Shown piece by piece: positions 1 through 7,811 of a stretch of DNA of 64,000 bases (positions are counted from its first letter, which is position 1; each line of letters begins with the position of its first letter). The notes beneath the pieces are model-generated. The model did not search any database and was not told where the DNA came from. It saw only the letters and a list, made by a program, of their open reading frames with translations. The DNA is from Janthinobacterium sp. (GTDB lineage Bacteria; Pseudomonadota; Gammaproteobacteria; Burkholderiales; Burkholderiaceae_D). The stretch spans positions 80,409 through 144,408 of the forward strand of contig PKWL01000112.1 of assembly GCA_003133225.1 (NCBI GenBank), read 5' to 3'. A program made the position numbers and the translations under genes.

Positions 1-384
1 CACGTAGCTGGCTACCTTACGGTCATGGTCGAGGGTAAGAACTATCTGCTGCATCGGCTCGCTTGGTTCTATACATACGGCGTATGGCCCTTGAATGACA
101 CTGATCACAGAGACGGCGTGCGGAGCAATAACCGGCTGAAGAACTTGCGCGAAGCCACAAGGGTAGAGAACTGCCAGAACACATTATGGAACCCGGGCAA
201 GAGCGGATACCTTGGCGCGTCGAAGGTCGGACACCGCTGGAGGGTTCAAATTAAATCGGGTAACAAGAAACACCATATAGGCTATTTCGACACACCCGAA
301 CTTGCCAACGAAGCCTACTTGGCCGCCAAAGCCGAGCTGCATACATTCCAACCAGTGCCTAGAAACTCGCCCGCAGTTCTATAA
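1..384 (+). CDS. HNH endonuclease with AP2-like DNA-binding domain (5' end outside window)
   Basis: The reading frame is open from base 1, so the gene begins to the left of the window. The visible 127 residues hold an HNH_3-type core (HRLAWFYTYG, then DHRDGVRSNNRLKNLREA and a downstream ENCQN) followed by an AP2/ERF-like segment (SGYLGASKVGHRWRVQI, then a FDTPELANEAY helix). HNH-AP2 proteins are free-standing homing-type nucleases common in phage genomes. This one lies directly upstream of the major capsid gene, a usual insertion place. The first in-frame ATG (base 25) would cut into the HNH fold, so I do not use it. The family call is firm; whether the enzyme is active or mobile is inference. 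Confidence 0.8.
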   Translation, partial: HVAGYLTVMVEGKNYLLHRLAWFYTYGVWPLNDTDHRDGVRSNNRLKNLREATRVENCQNTLWNPGKSGYLGASKVGHRWRVQIKSGNKKHHIGYFDTPELANEAYLAAKAELHTFQPVPRNSPAVL

Positions 385-528
385 TCTATTTGCAATCTAA
401 AATAGAGTGGAATAGAATGGCGCTGCAGCACCCGATTTAGGCACGATACGCCTTACCTCGTCAGTCGAGCGACATCGATACCAGCAAAAAGAGCTTGTAT
501 TTATAACTTGACTAAGAGGTAAAGCACC

Positions 529-1638
529 ATGTTGACCAATTTCGGATTATTGACCACCCAGCAGAAGACGATTTGGGGTAGGGACCTTTGGCGCAACGCG
601 CGTAACCAAAGTTTTATTGCAAAATTTTTGGGCAACGGCCCACACGCTCTGGTCCAGCACATCACCGAATTGAAGAAGTCTGAAAAGGGCGCACGCGCCG
701 TGATCACCTTGCTCGCCGACTTGACGGGTGACGGTATCGCAGGCGACCGTACCCTGGAAGGCAACGAAGAGCAGATGATCACGTTTGACCAGGTGATCCG
801 CATCGATCAACTGCGTCATGCCAACCGCCATGAAGGTCGTATGGCTGACCAGAAGTCGATCGTTGAGTTCCGCGGCAACAGCAAGAACGTCCTGGCCTAC
901 TGGCTGTCCGATCGTATCGATCAGATGGCGTTTTTGACCATGGCCGGTATCAGCTACTCGCAGCACAACAACGGCGCCCCGCGTGTCGGCTCCGACCTGC
1001 AGTTCCTGGAGTTTGCACAGGACGTGACTGCCCCGACCAACAACCGCCGCTTCCGCTGGGATAACACGGCCAAGGCGCTGGTCTCGGCCGCTGCCTCGAA
1101 CGCCGTGACTGCGACCGATACGGTGGCCTGGGAAATGTTCGTGGCCCTCAAGGCCGCTGCCAAGAACGCCTATGTGCGCGGTGTCATGGACAACGGGGAA
1201 GAAACCTTCCACGCCTTCCTGACGCCTACGGCGATGGCGAACCTGAAACTCGACCCGACCTACCTCTTGAACCTGCGCCACTCGCAAAGCGCTTCCAAGA
1301 ACGACGCGCTCTTTACGGGCTCCTCGGTCAAGATTGACGGCATCTACCTGCACGAGTTCCGCCATGTGCCAAGCACCGTGGGCGCTCTCTCGGGCTCCAA
1401 ATACGGCGCCTCCGGCACCGTCGAAGGTGCGCAGATTCTGTTCTGCGGCGCGCAAGCACTCGGCATGGCCGACATCGGCGCCCCTGAGTGGGAAGAAAAG
1501 GGCTTCGACTACGACAACCAGCAAGGTATCAGCACCGGCAAGATCATCGGTTTCCTGAAGCCTCAGTTCGGTTCGATCTACGAGAACAACACGGTCCAGG
1601 ATTTCGGCGTGCTCTCGATCTACGTCGCCACGAAATAA
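529..1638 (+). CDS. Major capsid protein, N4-gp56 family
   Basis: This 369-aa protein matches the N4-gp56 major capsid family in length and layout. It has an N-terminal arm (TTQQKTIWGRDLWRNARNQSFIAKFLG), a central region with DGIAGDRTLEGNEEQM and RHANRHEGRM, and a C-terminal part with a DIYLHEFRHV-like strand (GIYLHEFRHV here). It forms the icosahedral shell of the virion. The start has an AGAGGT ribosome site about 10 bases upstream. An imperfect stem-loop follows the stop, which may limit read-through into the next genes. This is the clearest marker that the region is a tailed phage. Portal, scaffold and terminase should lie upstream, beyond the window edge. Confidence 0.85.
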   Translation: MLTNFGLLTTQQKTIWGRDLWRNARNQSFIAKFLGNGPHALVQHITELKKSEKGARAVITLLADLTGDGIAGDRTLEGNEEQMITFDQVIRIDQLRHANRHEGRMADQKSIVEFRGNSKNVLAYWLSDRIDQMAFLTMAGISYSQHNNGAPRVGSDLQFLEFAQDVTAPTNNRRFRWDNTAKALVSAAASNAVTATDTVAWEMFVALKAAAKNAYVRGVMDNGEETFHAFLTPTAMANLKLDPTYLLNLRHSQSASKNDALFTGSSVKIDGIYLHEFRHVPSTVGALSGSKYGASGTVEGAQILFCGAQALGMADIGAPEWEEKGFDYDNQQGISTGKIIGFLKPQFGSIYENNTVQDFGVLSIYVATK

Positions 1639-1646
1639 GACGGCCC

Positions 1647-1672
1647 GCCGTCCGGGTTTTAGGCCCGGCGGC
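1647..1672 (+). terminator. Stem-loop after capsid gene, weak terminator or attenuator
   Basis: Arms GCCG-T-CCGGG (1647-1656) and CCCGGCGGC (1664-1672) form nine base pairs with one bulged T and a 7-nt loop. They are followed by TCCTTCTC, not a true T-run. The position between capsid and the next gene suggests partial termination that keeps capsid mRNA in excess. That role is inferred. Confidence 0.4.
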
Positions 1673-1699
1673 TCCTTCTCCACTGAACAGGAAATCAAA

Positions 1700-2194
1700 A
1701 TGAAACTACTCGCCTCGCGCACAGCCCAGTACCCAATGGTGGCTGAATTTGGCTTCAGCTTCAACAACTGGGTCCTCGACTCGGTCTCGAACGCTGCCGT
1801 CACCCTTGGCTCGACCGTTGCTCTGGCAACCGATCCGGCCCAACTCGGCTTGTCCGGCCCCGTCGCCAACACGGTCACTTTCGACTGCGTCCCTCTGCCA
1901 CCCGGCGCTGTCGTCGTCGGCGGTGAGCTGATCGTCGACACGGCCTTCGTCGGCCCGACCGCAGCGACTCTCTCGCTGGGTATCGCCGGCACCTTGACCG
2001 AACTCGCTAGTGCCATCTCGCTCTTGACCGCCGCCCGCACCGCGCTCGTCTTGACCACGCCGGAAGCGTCGAGCGCAGGCCAGAACGTGCGCATGACGCT
2101 CGCCTACACGGTGGCCAACGCCACCGCCGGCCACGCCCGCGTACGACTCATGTACACGGTCGATGGCCGCGCTCAGGAAACACAAATCATGTAA
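1700..2194 (+). CDS. Virion structural protein, probable head decoration or minor capsid (unknown family)
   Basis: A 164-aa protein directly downstream of the major capsid gene, with ribosome site AGGAAAT before the ATG. It is rich in Thr, Ala, Val and Leu with alternating hydrophobic residues and no charged helices. The pattern (PLPPGAVVVGGELIVDTAF, then an ATAGHARVRLMYTVDG end) predicts a beta-sandwich. The gene position is typical of head decoration or capsid-stabilising proteins, but I do not recognise the family. A strong terminator follows within 25 bases. Structural role by context: fairly likely. Specific role: unknown. Confidence 0.55.
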   Translation: MKLLASRTAQYPMVAEFGFSFNNWVLDSVSNAAVTLGSTVALATDPAQLGLSGPVANTVTFDCVPLPPGAVVVGGELIVDTAFVGPTAATLSLGIAGTLTELASAISLLTAARTALVLTTPEASSAGQNVRMTLAYTVANATAGHARVRLMYTVDGRAQETQIM

Positions 2195-2215
2195 TTGCGG
2201 AGTAACACGATCCGT

Positions 2216-2242
2216 CCGGGGGCCACGAGCCCCCGGTCTTTT
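2216..2242 (+). terminator. Rho-independent terminator
   Basis: A perfect 8-bp stem, CCGGGGGC (2216-2223) and GCCCCCGG (2229-2236), has a 5-nt loop and is followed directly by TCTTTT. It closes the capsid and 164-aa protein unit. The next gene's GGAGGT ribosome site begins nine bases after it. Confidence 0.8.
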
Positions 2243-2263
2243 ATGTACCCGGAGGTCCAAATC

Positions 2264-2572
2264 ATGATGAAATTTATTTCCCCCGTCACGCAGACCGTCA
2301 TCTGCCCCACGCGCGTATTGCAGTTCGTCGCCACCGTCTCGACTTCCGTGCCGCCTGATGCCCAGTCCGCCTGCATCGCCGCCGGCTGCGTCGCTGACGG
2401 TACCGAGCTGGCTGGCGACGCCGCCATTGCCCAGGCTGCCGAAGTCGCTGCGACCTACGTCGCCGCCTGCGCCGCCGTCGCGGCCAACAAGTTAGAGCAG
2501 GGCGACAGCGAGACGGGCGAAGTCAATGCCGTGCCGAGCGCCGCCCCCGGCTCACTGATCACCCAGGGCTAA
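2264..2572 (+). CDS. Small phage structural protein, unknown
   Basis: The start is set at the ATG at 2264 because a consensus GGAGGT lies at 2251-2256, while the longer in-frame start at 2195 would put a terminator inside the coding sequence. The 102-aa product begins MMKFISPVTQTVICPTRV, continues with an Ala-rich helical middle (AAEVAATYVAACAAVAANK) and has an acidic tail. It has three Cys in the first half. It lies among head-completion genes, so a minor head or neck role is likely. The family is not recognised. Confidence 0.6.
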   Translation: MMKFISPVTQTVICPTRVLQFVATVSTSVPPDAQSACIAAGCVADGTELAGDAAIAQAAEVAATYVAACAAVAANKLEQGDSETGEVNAVPSAAPGSLITQG

Positions 2573-2601
2573 CCAGCCAAACAACCCAAAGGAGCACCGA
2601 C

Positions 2602-2976
2602 ATGAAATTCGTTCTCAACCGCGACAAAGTCATCACCTCAAAACTGGGCCACGCCATCGGCTTCGTCAAGGGCCAGCCTACCCATGTCCCCAAGGGCATG
2701 TGGAATGAAGTGCTGGCTGTCGGCGCCGTACCGGAAGACGACCTGCCTGAAGCCGCAGCCAATACCTCGAAAGAGCCGCAGGACCCGGGCGAACGCCAAA
2801 CCATGATCTTCGCTGCATTCGAGGCGCTGGTTCTGGGCGGCAAGCGCGAGTCCTTCTCGGGCACGGGCGTGCCGCATGCCAAGGCCCTGGCTGCGCAGAT
2901 CGGTTTCATCATCGACAACAAGGAGCGCGACGCTCTGTGGCAGGAGTTCAAGCAGCTCCCAACGGAAAAAGAGTAA
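2602..2976 (+). CDS. Phage head-region protein, unknown
   Basis: A 124-aa protein with an AAAGGAGC ribosome site. It starts MKFVLNRDKVITSKLGHAIGF, followed by PTHVPKGMWNEVLAVGAVPEDD, a phrase shape seen in small proteins that sit between capsid and adaptor genes of podoviruses. The C-terminal half is helical and charged (FEALVLGGKRESFSGTG, then KERDALWQEFKQL). It ends three bases before the adaptor gene, so the two are probably co-translated. No catalytic motif is visible. A role in head assembly is inferred from position only. Confidence 0.6.
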   Translation: MKFVLNRDKVITSKLGHAIGFVKGQPTHVPKGMWNEVLAVGAVPEDDLPEAAANTSKEPQDPGERQTMIFAAFEALVLGGKRESFSGTGVPHAKALAAQIGFIIDNKERDALWQEFKQLPTEKE

Positions 2977-2979
2977 TCC

Positions 2980-3693
2980 ATGGACAGCACCGAGTTACGC
3001 GACCAGTTCCGCTCCGGCGTTCTCGACCAAGTCGAGCCGTTCCTCTGGAGCGAGGACGATGTCTATGACTACCTGAATGACGCGCAGAAGATGTTCGCGC
3101 GCCTGATCGGCGGGCTCGGTGACTGCACCTCGAATCTGACCACCATCAACTACACCCCAGCGACCGACTGGGTGAGCGTCAGCGAACGGATTTTGAAGTT
3201 CCGCGACGCCTACAGCGTGCTCCCAGCCGACGGCAGACCGATCGAGATCATCAACTATGAAGACCTCCATACGCGCCGCATACGCTTCGATGGGCGCACC
3301 GGGCGGCCCAAGTACCTGATCACGGGAATGGAGGCCGACAAGGCCCGTTTATACCCTTTCCCTGACATCAGCGGCACCATCCAGCTCCTCATCGACCGCC
3401 TGCCCCTGAAAGAGGTCACGGACGCCGACCAGAAGCTCGAAGTGAACGCCATGCACAAGACCGGGCTCGGCCTGTGGATGAAGGCCCGGGCCTACGCCAA
3501 GCAGGACGCCGAGACGTTCGACCGGGGCAAGTCGGACGGGTTCGAGACCAAATTCCGCGCTTACTGCGCCGCAGCAAAACTGGAAAAAGACCGCGCCAAG
3601 CACAAGACCCGGGTCGTCGTCTACGGCGGCATCGGCGAAGGCAGCGGGCACGGACGGCGCGGCGATTACCGCAGCGATTTTTATGGCAGCTAG
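2980..3693 (+). CDS. Phage head-tail adaptor protein (DUF6682-like)
   Basis: A 237-aa protein with the features of the phage adaptor family: a helical N-terminus (ELRDQFRSGVLDQVEPFLWS, DDVYDYLNDAQKMFARLIGG) and a beta-rich middle with RILKFRDAYSVLPADGRPIEI. A second helical part contains LEVNAMHKTGLGLWMKARAYAKQDAETFD. Adaptor proteins form a ring below the portal and connect it to the tail. The C-terminus is Gly/Arg/Asp-rich and probably flexible. It sits at the usual place after the capsid genes and before the first tail genes. The family call is by sequence pattern and gene order, without a search. Confidence 0.7.
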   Translation: MDSTELRDQFRSGVLDQVEPFLWSEDDVYDYLNDAQKMFARLIGGLGDCTSNLTTINYTPATDWVSVSERILKFRDAYSVLPADGRPIEIINYEDLHTRRIRFDGRTGRPKYLITGMEADKARLYPFPDISGTIQLLIDRLPLKEVTDADQKLEVNAMHKTGLGLWMKARAYAKQDAETFDRGKSDGFETKFRAYCAAAKLEKDRAKHKTRVVVYGGIGEGSGHGRRGDYRSDFYGS

Positions 3694-3702
3694 GAGAATT
3701 TA

Positions 3703-4293
3703 GTGGACCTCACCATCCTGCAAGGCAGCACCTTCAACTACGCCCTGCGCTGGGAGAGCCTGCCGATTGTGTACCGCCCGATCACGGCGATTACGAACGG
3801 TGCCCCGGCGACCATCACGGCGGCGCTGCACGGCATCCCCGACGGCTGGCGCGCGGCTGTTGTGTCGGCGGGCGGCATGTCGCAGATCAACGCCAAGAAC
3901 GCGCCGCTGCGCGATTCGGACTATCACGCGGCGACCGTGATCGACCCGAACACGGTGGCCTTCAACGACACCAACGCAGCAGGTTTCACGCCCTACACGA
4001 GCGGGGGCTACCTGCAGTTCAACACCCCCGTCGATCTGACCGGCTACACGGCGCGCATGTCGATCCGCAATATCGTGGGCGGCGCCGAGTTGCTGCGCCT
4101 GACTACCGAGAACGGCTTCATCGCGCTCGACATCGTGCAGGCCACCATCAACCTGACGCTCGACGCAGTGACGACCGACATCCAGACCTGGACACAAGCC
4201 GTCTACAGCCTGGAAATGATCAGCCCTGTCGGCGTCATCACCACCTTAATTTCGGGTGCAGTCACCCTAACCCAAGAAGTCACTATCGTCTAA
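3703..4293 (+). CDS. Tail-associated protein, possible BppU-like Ig-fold N-terminus
   Basis: This 196-aa protein starts at GTG 3703, chosen because AGGAG lies at 3692-3696 and no ATG fits. It opens MDLTILQGSTFNYALRWES, a strand-rich start. The C-terminal half (FNTPVDLTGYTARMSIRNIV, then YSLEMISPVGVITTLISGAV) resembles the Ig-like N-terminal domain of baseplate upper proteins that anchor receptor-binding parts. It precedes a set of small fibre-like genes, which fits an anchoring role. The similarity is weak and seen by eye. Confidence 0.5.
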   Translation: MDLTILQGSTFNYALRWESLPIVYRPITAITNGAPATITAALHGIPDGWRAAVVSAGGMSQINAKNAPLRDSDYHAATVIDPNTVAFNDTNAAGFTPYTSGGYLQFNTPVDLTGYTARMSIRNIVGGAELLRLTTENGFIALDIVQATINLTLDAVTTDIQTWTQAVYSLEMISPVGVITTLISGAVTLTQEVTIV

Positions 4294-4304
4294 GAGGCAC
4301 AATC

Positions 4305-4742
4305 ATGGCTGCACTATCGAACTACATTGAAAACAAAGTCGTTGACTGGTTTCTGCGAGCGCAGGCTTACGCACCCGTCGCCACCGTCTACGTCGCGCTC
4401 TACACGGCGACGCCGACAGCAGCGGGCGGGGGCACCGAAGTGTCGGGCGGTTCCTATGCGCGCGTGGCGATCACGGCCGCTCTTGCCAACTGGGCCGGCA
4501 CACAGGCTGCGGCTTCAACCGTCGCCTCGACCGGCACCTCGGGCCTGACCTCGAACAACGGAGTGCTCACTTACCCGGCGCCAACCGCCTCGTGGGGCGT
4601 CGTCACCAGCTTCGGCGTGTTCGACGCGGCCACCGGCGGCAACCTGCTGTTCTTCGGCGCCTTGACCACATCGAAGACGATTAACAATGGTGACGGCGCA
4701 CCTTCGTTTGCCGCTGCCGCCTTGTCGTTGGCGCTGAGCTAA
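4305..4742 (+). CDS. Phage tail fibre-like protein (gp80-type small family)
   Basis: The start at 4305 is supported by AAGAGG at 4292-4297; the frame is open much further upstream, but that part overlaps two other genes. The 145-aa product matches a widespread small phage family: MAALSNYIENKVVDW, YVALYTATPT, GGGTEVSGGSYAR, then a conserved turn ASWGVVTSFGVFDA and a NLLFFGALT strand. Members are virion or tail-tip beta-sandwich proteins of unknown exact role. Three further small genes at 12632, 13088 and 13500 have a similar design. Confidence 0.7.
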   Translation: MAALSNYIENKVVDWFLRAQAYAPVATVYVALYTATPTAAGGGTEVSGGSYARVAITAALANWAGTQAAASTVASTGTSGLTSNNGVLTYPAPTASWGVVTSFGVFDAATGGNLLFFGALTTSKTINNGDGAPSFAAAALSLALS

Positions 4743-4782
4743 ATGTTTTTGCGCGCCGCCCACCTAGCCCCGGGAGCCTAGC

Positions 4783-6342
4783 ATGGCTCTGATCGGGAGC
4801 ATCGTCGGCAGCGGCGGCGCAAAGGGCAGCGGTGCGGCCACCATAAAATCCACGCGCTCGTACAAGGTCACGTCGGGCGGCGGCAAAGGCAGCGGTGCCG
4901 CAACCGTCGCCGCCAAGTCGTTCGCCACCGGCCTGACCTACGGCGGTGGCAAGAGTAGCGGCGCGGCCACCACCTCCCTTAGTCTCCAACCGTACACCTC
5001 CTTCGTCGGGGTCGTGACGGCGGGGGCAGGGCAGACGCCGGACTTCGGCGTCTTCCTCATGCCGCTCATCTGCTCGGGCGAGGCCATTGGCGCCAATCTG
5101 GCGGCAGCGGTCACCCTGGAGAGCGCCATTGTCGGCGCGCTCACTACGGGAGCGACGGCGCCGGGGGCCGCGTTCGCGGCGAGCGTATCGGCAGTCAGCA
5201 CCGCCATCGGCAACTTGACCGTTCAAGCAGGGCTGTATGCCGCCGTATCGGCAAGCACCACGGCAAGCGCAGCGCTGACGGCGCAGATCACTCTGGCTGG
5301 CTCGCTCACAGCGAACTCGACCACAATCGCAGTTCTCTCTGCCCAGATCGAGCTAAACGCCGCCGTCACGGTCGGGAGCTTGGCTGTCGCCGCATTCCCC
5401 GGCCCGCCCGCGGTTCTGGCCGGCACAGCAACGACGGCCAGCACGGCACTCGGCGCACTGGCTCCGCAGACGGCGAACTTAGCAGCAGCGGCGCAAGCGC
5501 AGGGCGCCACGCTCGCCGCGCTGGCAAACAACATCAAACTGGCCGCCGTAGTTGCCGCGCACGGCATAGCGACCGGCGCGCTAACGGCGAAGATCAGCCT
5601 CGCCGCAGCGGTGCAGGCGCAGAGTGCTGCGACCGGCGCGCTGACGAGCCAGATCGAACTAAACGCAGCGGCGCAAGCGAACACTGCGGCGACCGGCGCG
5701 CTGACGAACCAGATCATTCTGGCCGGCGCGCTTGTAGCGAGCACGTCGGCAAGCGCGGCGCTGAATGCCAACATCGCTCTCGCGGGCGCTCCCACAGTCG
5801 GCAGTATGGCTGTCGGCACGCTCGACAGCCAAATTGGCTACAGCGGCGCAGCGGTCGTCACCACGCTTGCTACCGCCAGTCTCTCCGTCCAAGTTTCGAT
5901 GGCCGGCCAAGCCGTCGCCGCTGCCACCGCCACTGCCAGCTTGCTAGCGAGCATCCAGTTGGCGAGCGCGGTGACGTGCGCAGCAATCAGCACCGCTGCC
6001 ATCACGGCCAGCATCACCATGAACAGCGCGGTGACGGTTGAGTCAGCTTCAAGCGCGAACCTGCTCGCCGAAATTCAGCTCGCTGCTGCCGCCACCGCCA
6101 GTACCTATGCCGCCGCACTTATGGTGCTCGTCAAGGCCGTGCCTCTGCTTGCCGACCAGCAGAGCAGCGTACTCACCTTGGCAGCAGGCGGCAATGTCCT
6201 GACCGAGCGCCTGCAGCGCAGCATCCTGACCGAACTGGTGCGGCGCAGCGTCATGACGCAGCGCCAGGAACAGAGCATCGCGGCAACGAAAAATGGGGCG
6301 AGTGTCTTGCTCGACCCGAACGATTCTTTCATTTCCGCATAG
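4783..6342 (+). CDS. Repeat-built phage tail fibre, 20-residue units
   Basis: A 519-aa protein with almost no aromatic or charged residues. Residues 10-60 carry three copies of a GG-K-GSGAAT motif, perhaps a virion attachment segment. From about residue 165 it becomes a tandem array with a strict 20-residue period in its second half (residues 247-446). A typical unit is LTAKISLAAAVQAQSAATGA, with L at position 1, Q/K and I at 5-6 and L at 8. The last 70 residues lose the repeat and turn charged (LTERLQRSILTELVRRSVMT). A slim solenoid or trimeric fibre shaft is the likely fold. The fibre at 14286 has the same design. Confidence 0.6.
   Translation: MALIGSIVGSGGAKGSGAATIKSTRSYKVTSGGGKGSGAATVAAKSFATGLTYGGGKSSGAATTSLSLQPYTSFVGVVTAGAGQTPDFGVFLMPLICSGEAIGANLAAAVTLESAIVGALTTGATAPGAAFAASVSAVSTAIGNLTVQAGLYAAVSASTTASAALTAQITLAGSLTANSTTIAVLSAQIELNAAVTVGSLAVAAFPGPPAVLAGTATTASTALGALAPQTANLAAAAQAQGATLAALANNIKLAAVVAAHGIATGALTAKISLAAAVQAQSAATGALTSQIELNAAAQANTAATGALTNQIILAGALVASTSASAALNANIALAGAPTVGSMAVGTLDSQIGYSGAAVVTTLATASLSVQVSMAGQAVAAATATASLLASIQLASAVTCAAISTAAITASITMNSAVTVESASSANLLAEIQLAAAATASTYAAALMVLVKAVPLLADQQSSVLTLAAGGNVLTERLQRSILTELVRRSVMTQRQEQSIAATKNGASVLLDPNDSFISA
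5521..6120 (+). repeat. 60-bp tandem coding repeat (10 units)
   Basis: Ten consecutive 60-bp units encode the 20-residue repeats of the fibre gene. The starts at 5521, 5581, 5641, 5701, 5761, 5821, 5881, 5941, 6001 and 6061 are all in register, each opening with a Leu or Ile codon. Units at 5581, 5641 and 5701 are closest at DNA level, sharing the GCGACCGGCGCG junction, so recent duplication is likely there. Older units exist at 5275, 5335 and 5458 with a broken period. Confidence 0.85.
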
Positions 6343-6354
6343 AGGCAGCAAAAC

Positions 6355-6714
6355 ATGCAAACAGACCCACTAGCGATTACCGTCGCGCGCCTTGACGAGA
6401 GATTCAAGAGCATCAGCGCCTTCATGGAGCAACTGACGGCTGACCAGAAGCGCATGGCCTCGGCCTACGAAAAACTGGTCGAGAGCAATCAGCGCATCGC
6501 ACTCCTCGAATCGGACATGATCACGGCAAAGATCGAGCGGGCGAAACTCTGGGAAAAGTACGACGCGCTCGATGCCGCCTGCGTTTCCGCCGAACAGAAA
6601 CGCACCGAGGAGGCGCTGAAGGCGAGCAACCGCTGGATCGGCGAAGTCATCAAGACACTCATGACCGCCACCGTGGCCGTCGCGCTATATCACTTCGGGT
6701 ACCACCCGTCATGA
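6355..6714 (+). CDS. Coiled-coil protein with C-terminal membrane anchor, lysis cassette (holin or XhlA-like candidate)
   Basis: A 119-aa protein. Residues 10-95 are a charged amphipathic helix (ITVARLDERFKSISAFMEQL, later EKYDALDAACVSAEQKRTEE). Residues 100-115 form one hydrophobic span (VIKTLMTATVAVALYHFGY). A cytoplasmic coiled coil with a C-terminal membrane span is the layout of XhlA-type lysis proteins. Its stop overlaps the endolysin start (ATGA at 6711), so the two are translationally coupled, which supports a lysis function. It could be the holin or a holin partner; the 76-aa membrane protein at 7578 is the other candidate. Confidence 0.6.
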   Translation: MQTDPLAITVARLDERFKSISAFMEQLTADQKRMASAYEKLVESNQRIALLESDMITAKIERAKLWEKYDALDAACVSAEQKRTEEALKASNRWIGEVIKTLMTATVAVALYHFGYHPS

Positions 6715-7169
6715 GCACCAACCGCACCGCCTTTCTCGACATGCTGGCCTGGAGCGAGATCGGCCCGGCTCTCTTGGCCGAGTCGGACAACGGCTACAAC
6801 GTGCTGGTCGGCAGCACGCCCGTGCATCCGCTGCTGTTTCACTCTTATGCGTGCCATCCGAACGTACTCGATGTTCAGCTCGACTCGACGGCGGCAGGGC
6901 GCTACCAGACGCTGCACCACTGGGCCGGGGCCTACATGACTCTGCTGGGGCTGAGAGACTTCGGCCCCGCCAGCCAGGACGCCATCGCCCTGCAACAGAT
7001 CAAGGAATGCCGCGCGCTGCCGCTGATCGACAGCGGCCATCTCGCCCCCGCCATCGCCGCCTGCGCCCACATCTGGGCCAGTCTGCCCGGCAACACGTAC
7101 AACCAGCGCACGAACTCGCTGGCCAACCTGCAAGCGGCGTATGTCGCTGCTGGCGGAACTCTCGCTTAA
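6711..7169 (+). CDS. Endolysin, lambda R-type lytic transglycosylase (GH104-like)
   Basis: The 152-aa product follows the lambda R family throughout: an FLDMLAWSE start with the catalytic Glu at residue 16, GYNVLVGS, STAAGRYQTLHHWA, a GLRDFGPASQDAIALQQIKE block, and a C-terminal IWASLPGNTYNQ. These enzymes cleave the MurNAc-GlcNAc bond of peptidoglycan and leave anhydro-MurNAc ends. It has no signal peptide or anchor, so it needs a holin to reach the periplasm. It is coupled by ATGA overlap to the membrane protein upstream. Confidence 0.9.
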   Translation: MSTNRTAFLDMLAWSEIGPALLAESDNGYNVLVGSTPVHPLLFHSYACHPNVLDVQLDSTAAGRYQTLHHWAGAYMTLLGLRDFGPASQDAIALQQIKECRALPLIDSGHLAPAIAACAHIWASLPGNTYNQRTNSLANLQAAYVAAGGTLA

Positions 7170-7186
7170 CCACCAAGGAACCCACC

Positions 7187-7483
7187 ATGAAAACCGTCGT
7201 CGTCACCATCGCCACCAGTCCTACCCCATTCCCGGCCGGCACCGTTGCCAGCGGCATCGTCGTCTCCCTCTCGGGCGGCGCCATCGGCCCGCAGACTATC
7301 ACCGCCGCGCCGTACACCGCCACCTTCGAGGGCGTGGCGCCCGGCACCTACACGGCCAGCGCACAGAGCGTAGACGCCGCCGGTCAACCACTCGGGGGCG
7401 TCATGACGTCAAGCTCGTTCGTCATCGCCGAGGATGACATCAACATCGACATTCCAAGTTCGATCACCGTGTCGGTCGCGTAA
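7187..7483 (+). CDS. Small Ig-fold virion protein, unknown
   Basis: A 98-aa protein starting at ATG 7187, with AAGGA at 7175-7179; the upstream open frame overlaps the endolysin and is not used. The sequence alternates beta-strands and small residues (TVASGIVVSLSGG, YTATFEGVAPGTYTASAQSV), the pattern of a carboxypeptidase-regulatory-like or Ig-like domain. Such domains are often displayed on virions. Its place within the lysis cassette is odd for a structural protein. The stop codon overlaps the next start (TAATG at 7481-7485). Confidence 0.55.
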   Translation: MKTVVVTIATSPTPFPAGTVASGIVVSLSGGAIGPQTITAAPYTATFEGVAPGTYTASAQSVDAAGQPLGGVMTSSSFVIAEDDINIDIPSSITVSVA

Positions 7484-7581
7484 TGCGGCGGGTACTTGGC
7501 TGGCTGGCACGAGTCTTCGGGCGCAAGGTCATGGTCCAAGTGCCCGTCTCTTTTCATATTCGCATCAAAGGAAAGCCATGA
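7483..7581 (+). CDS. Candidate 32-aa basic microprotein coupled on both sides
   Basis: This small frame starts in the TAATG stop/start overlap of the preceding gene and ends in an ATGA overlap with the next one (ATG at 7578). It fills the gap exactly and encodes a 32-aa basic peptide (MRRVLGWLARVFGRK at the start). The double overlap is the main support. A lysis-cassette microprotein is possible, as is a simple ribosome-coupling leader. There is no family match. Confidence 0.4.
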   Translation: MRRVLGWLARVFGRKVMVQVPVSFHIRIKGKP

Positions 7582-7808
7582 ACTCAGCAACAGTTATCCC
7601 GATCATTCTCGGCACGGTCAGCTATATCGTGTGGGCTGTCATGGCCTACTTCGATCCAACTCAACGCGCCGATTTTCTGAAACTTAACGTCGTCATCGTA
7701 TCAGGCACGATCGGCCTGAAGCTGCGCGACATGCAGTCGCCCCCGCCACCTCCGCCGCCCGTACCATTTCTGCCCAACGCTGCACCCACCACCATTGTGA
7801 AGGAATAA
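7578..7808 (+). CDS. Small membrane protein, holin candidate
   Basis: A 76-aa protein with an AAAGGA site at 7567-7572. Residues 4-24 (ATVIPIILGTVSYIVWAVMA) form a clear membrane span, and a second weaker hydrophobic stretch follows (LNVVIVSGTIGLKL). The tail is unusually proline-rich (a run of seven Pro, then PVPFLPNAAP). Size, location after the endolysin and one or two membrane spans fit a holin or antiholin. The Pro-rich C-terminus is unusual for one. Confidence 0.5.
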   Translation: MNSATVIPIILGTVSYIVWAVMAYFDPTQRADFLKLNVVIVSGTIGLKLRDMQSPPPPPPPVPFLPNAAPTTIVKE

Positions 7809-7811
7809 ACC

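Noticed and set aside
547..2094. Long minus-strand open frame (515 codons) opposite the capsid genes
   Set aside because: It lies fully opposite two well-supported genes, has no ribosome site, and its residue use (Arg/Val/Ala) is that of a GC-rich shadow.
3474..4304. Upstream extension of the fibre gene at 4305
   Set aside because: The extension is Arg/His/Pro-rich, overlaps two coding genes in another frame and lacks a ribosome site; AAGAGG supports the start at 4305.
5521..6120. 60-bp regular repeats as a possible CRISPR array
   Set aside because: There are no alternating repeats and unique spacers; the units are all coding, in frame and with protein-level conservation.
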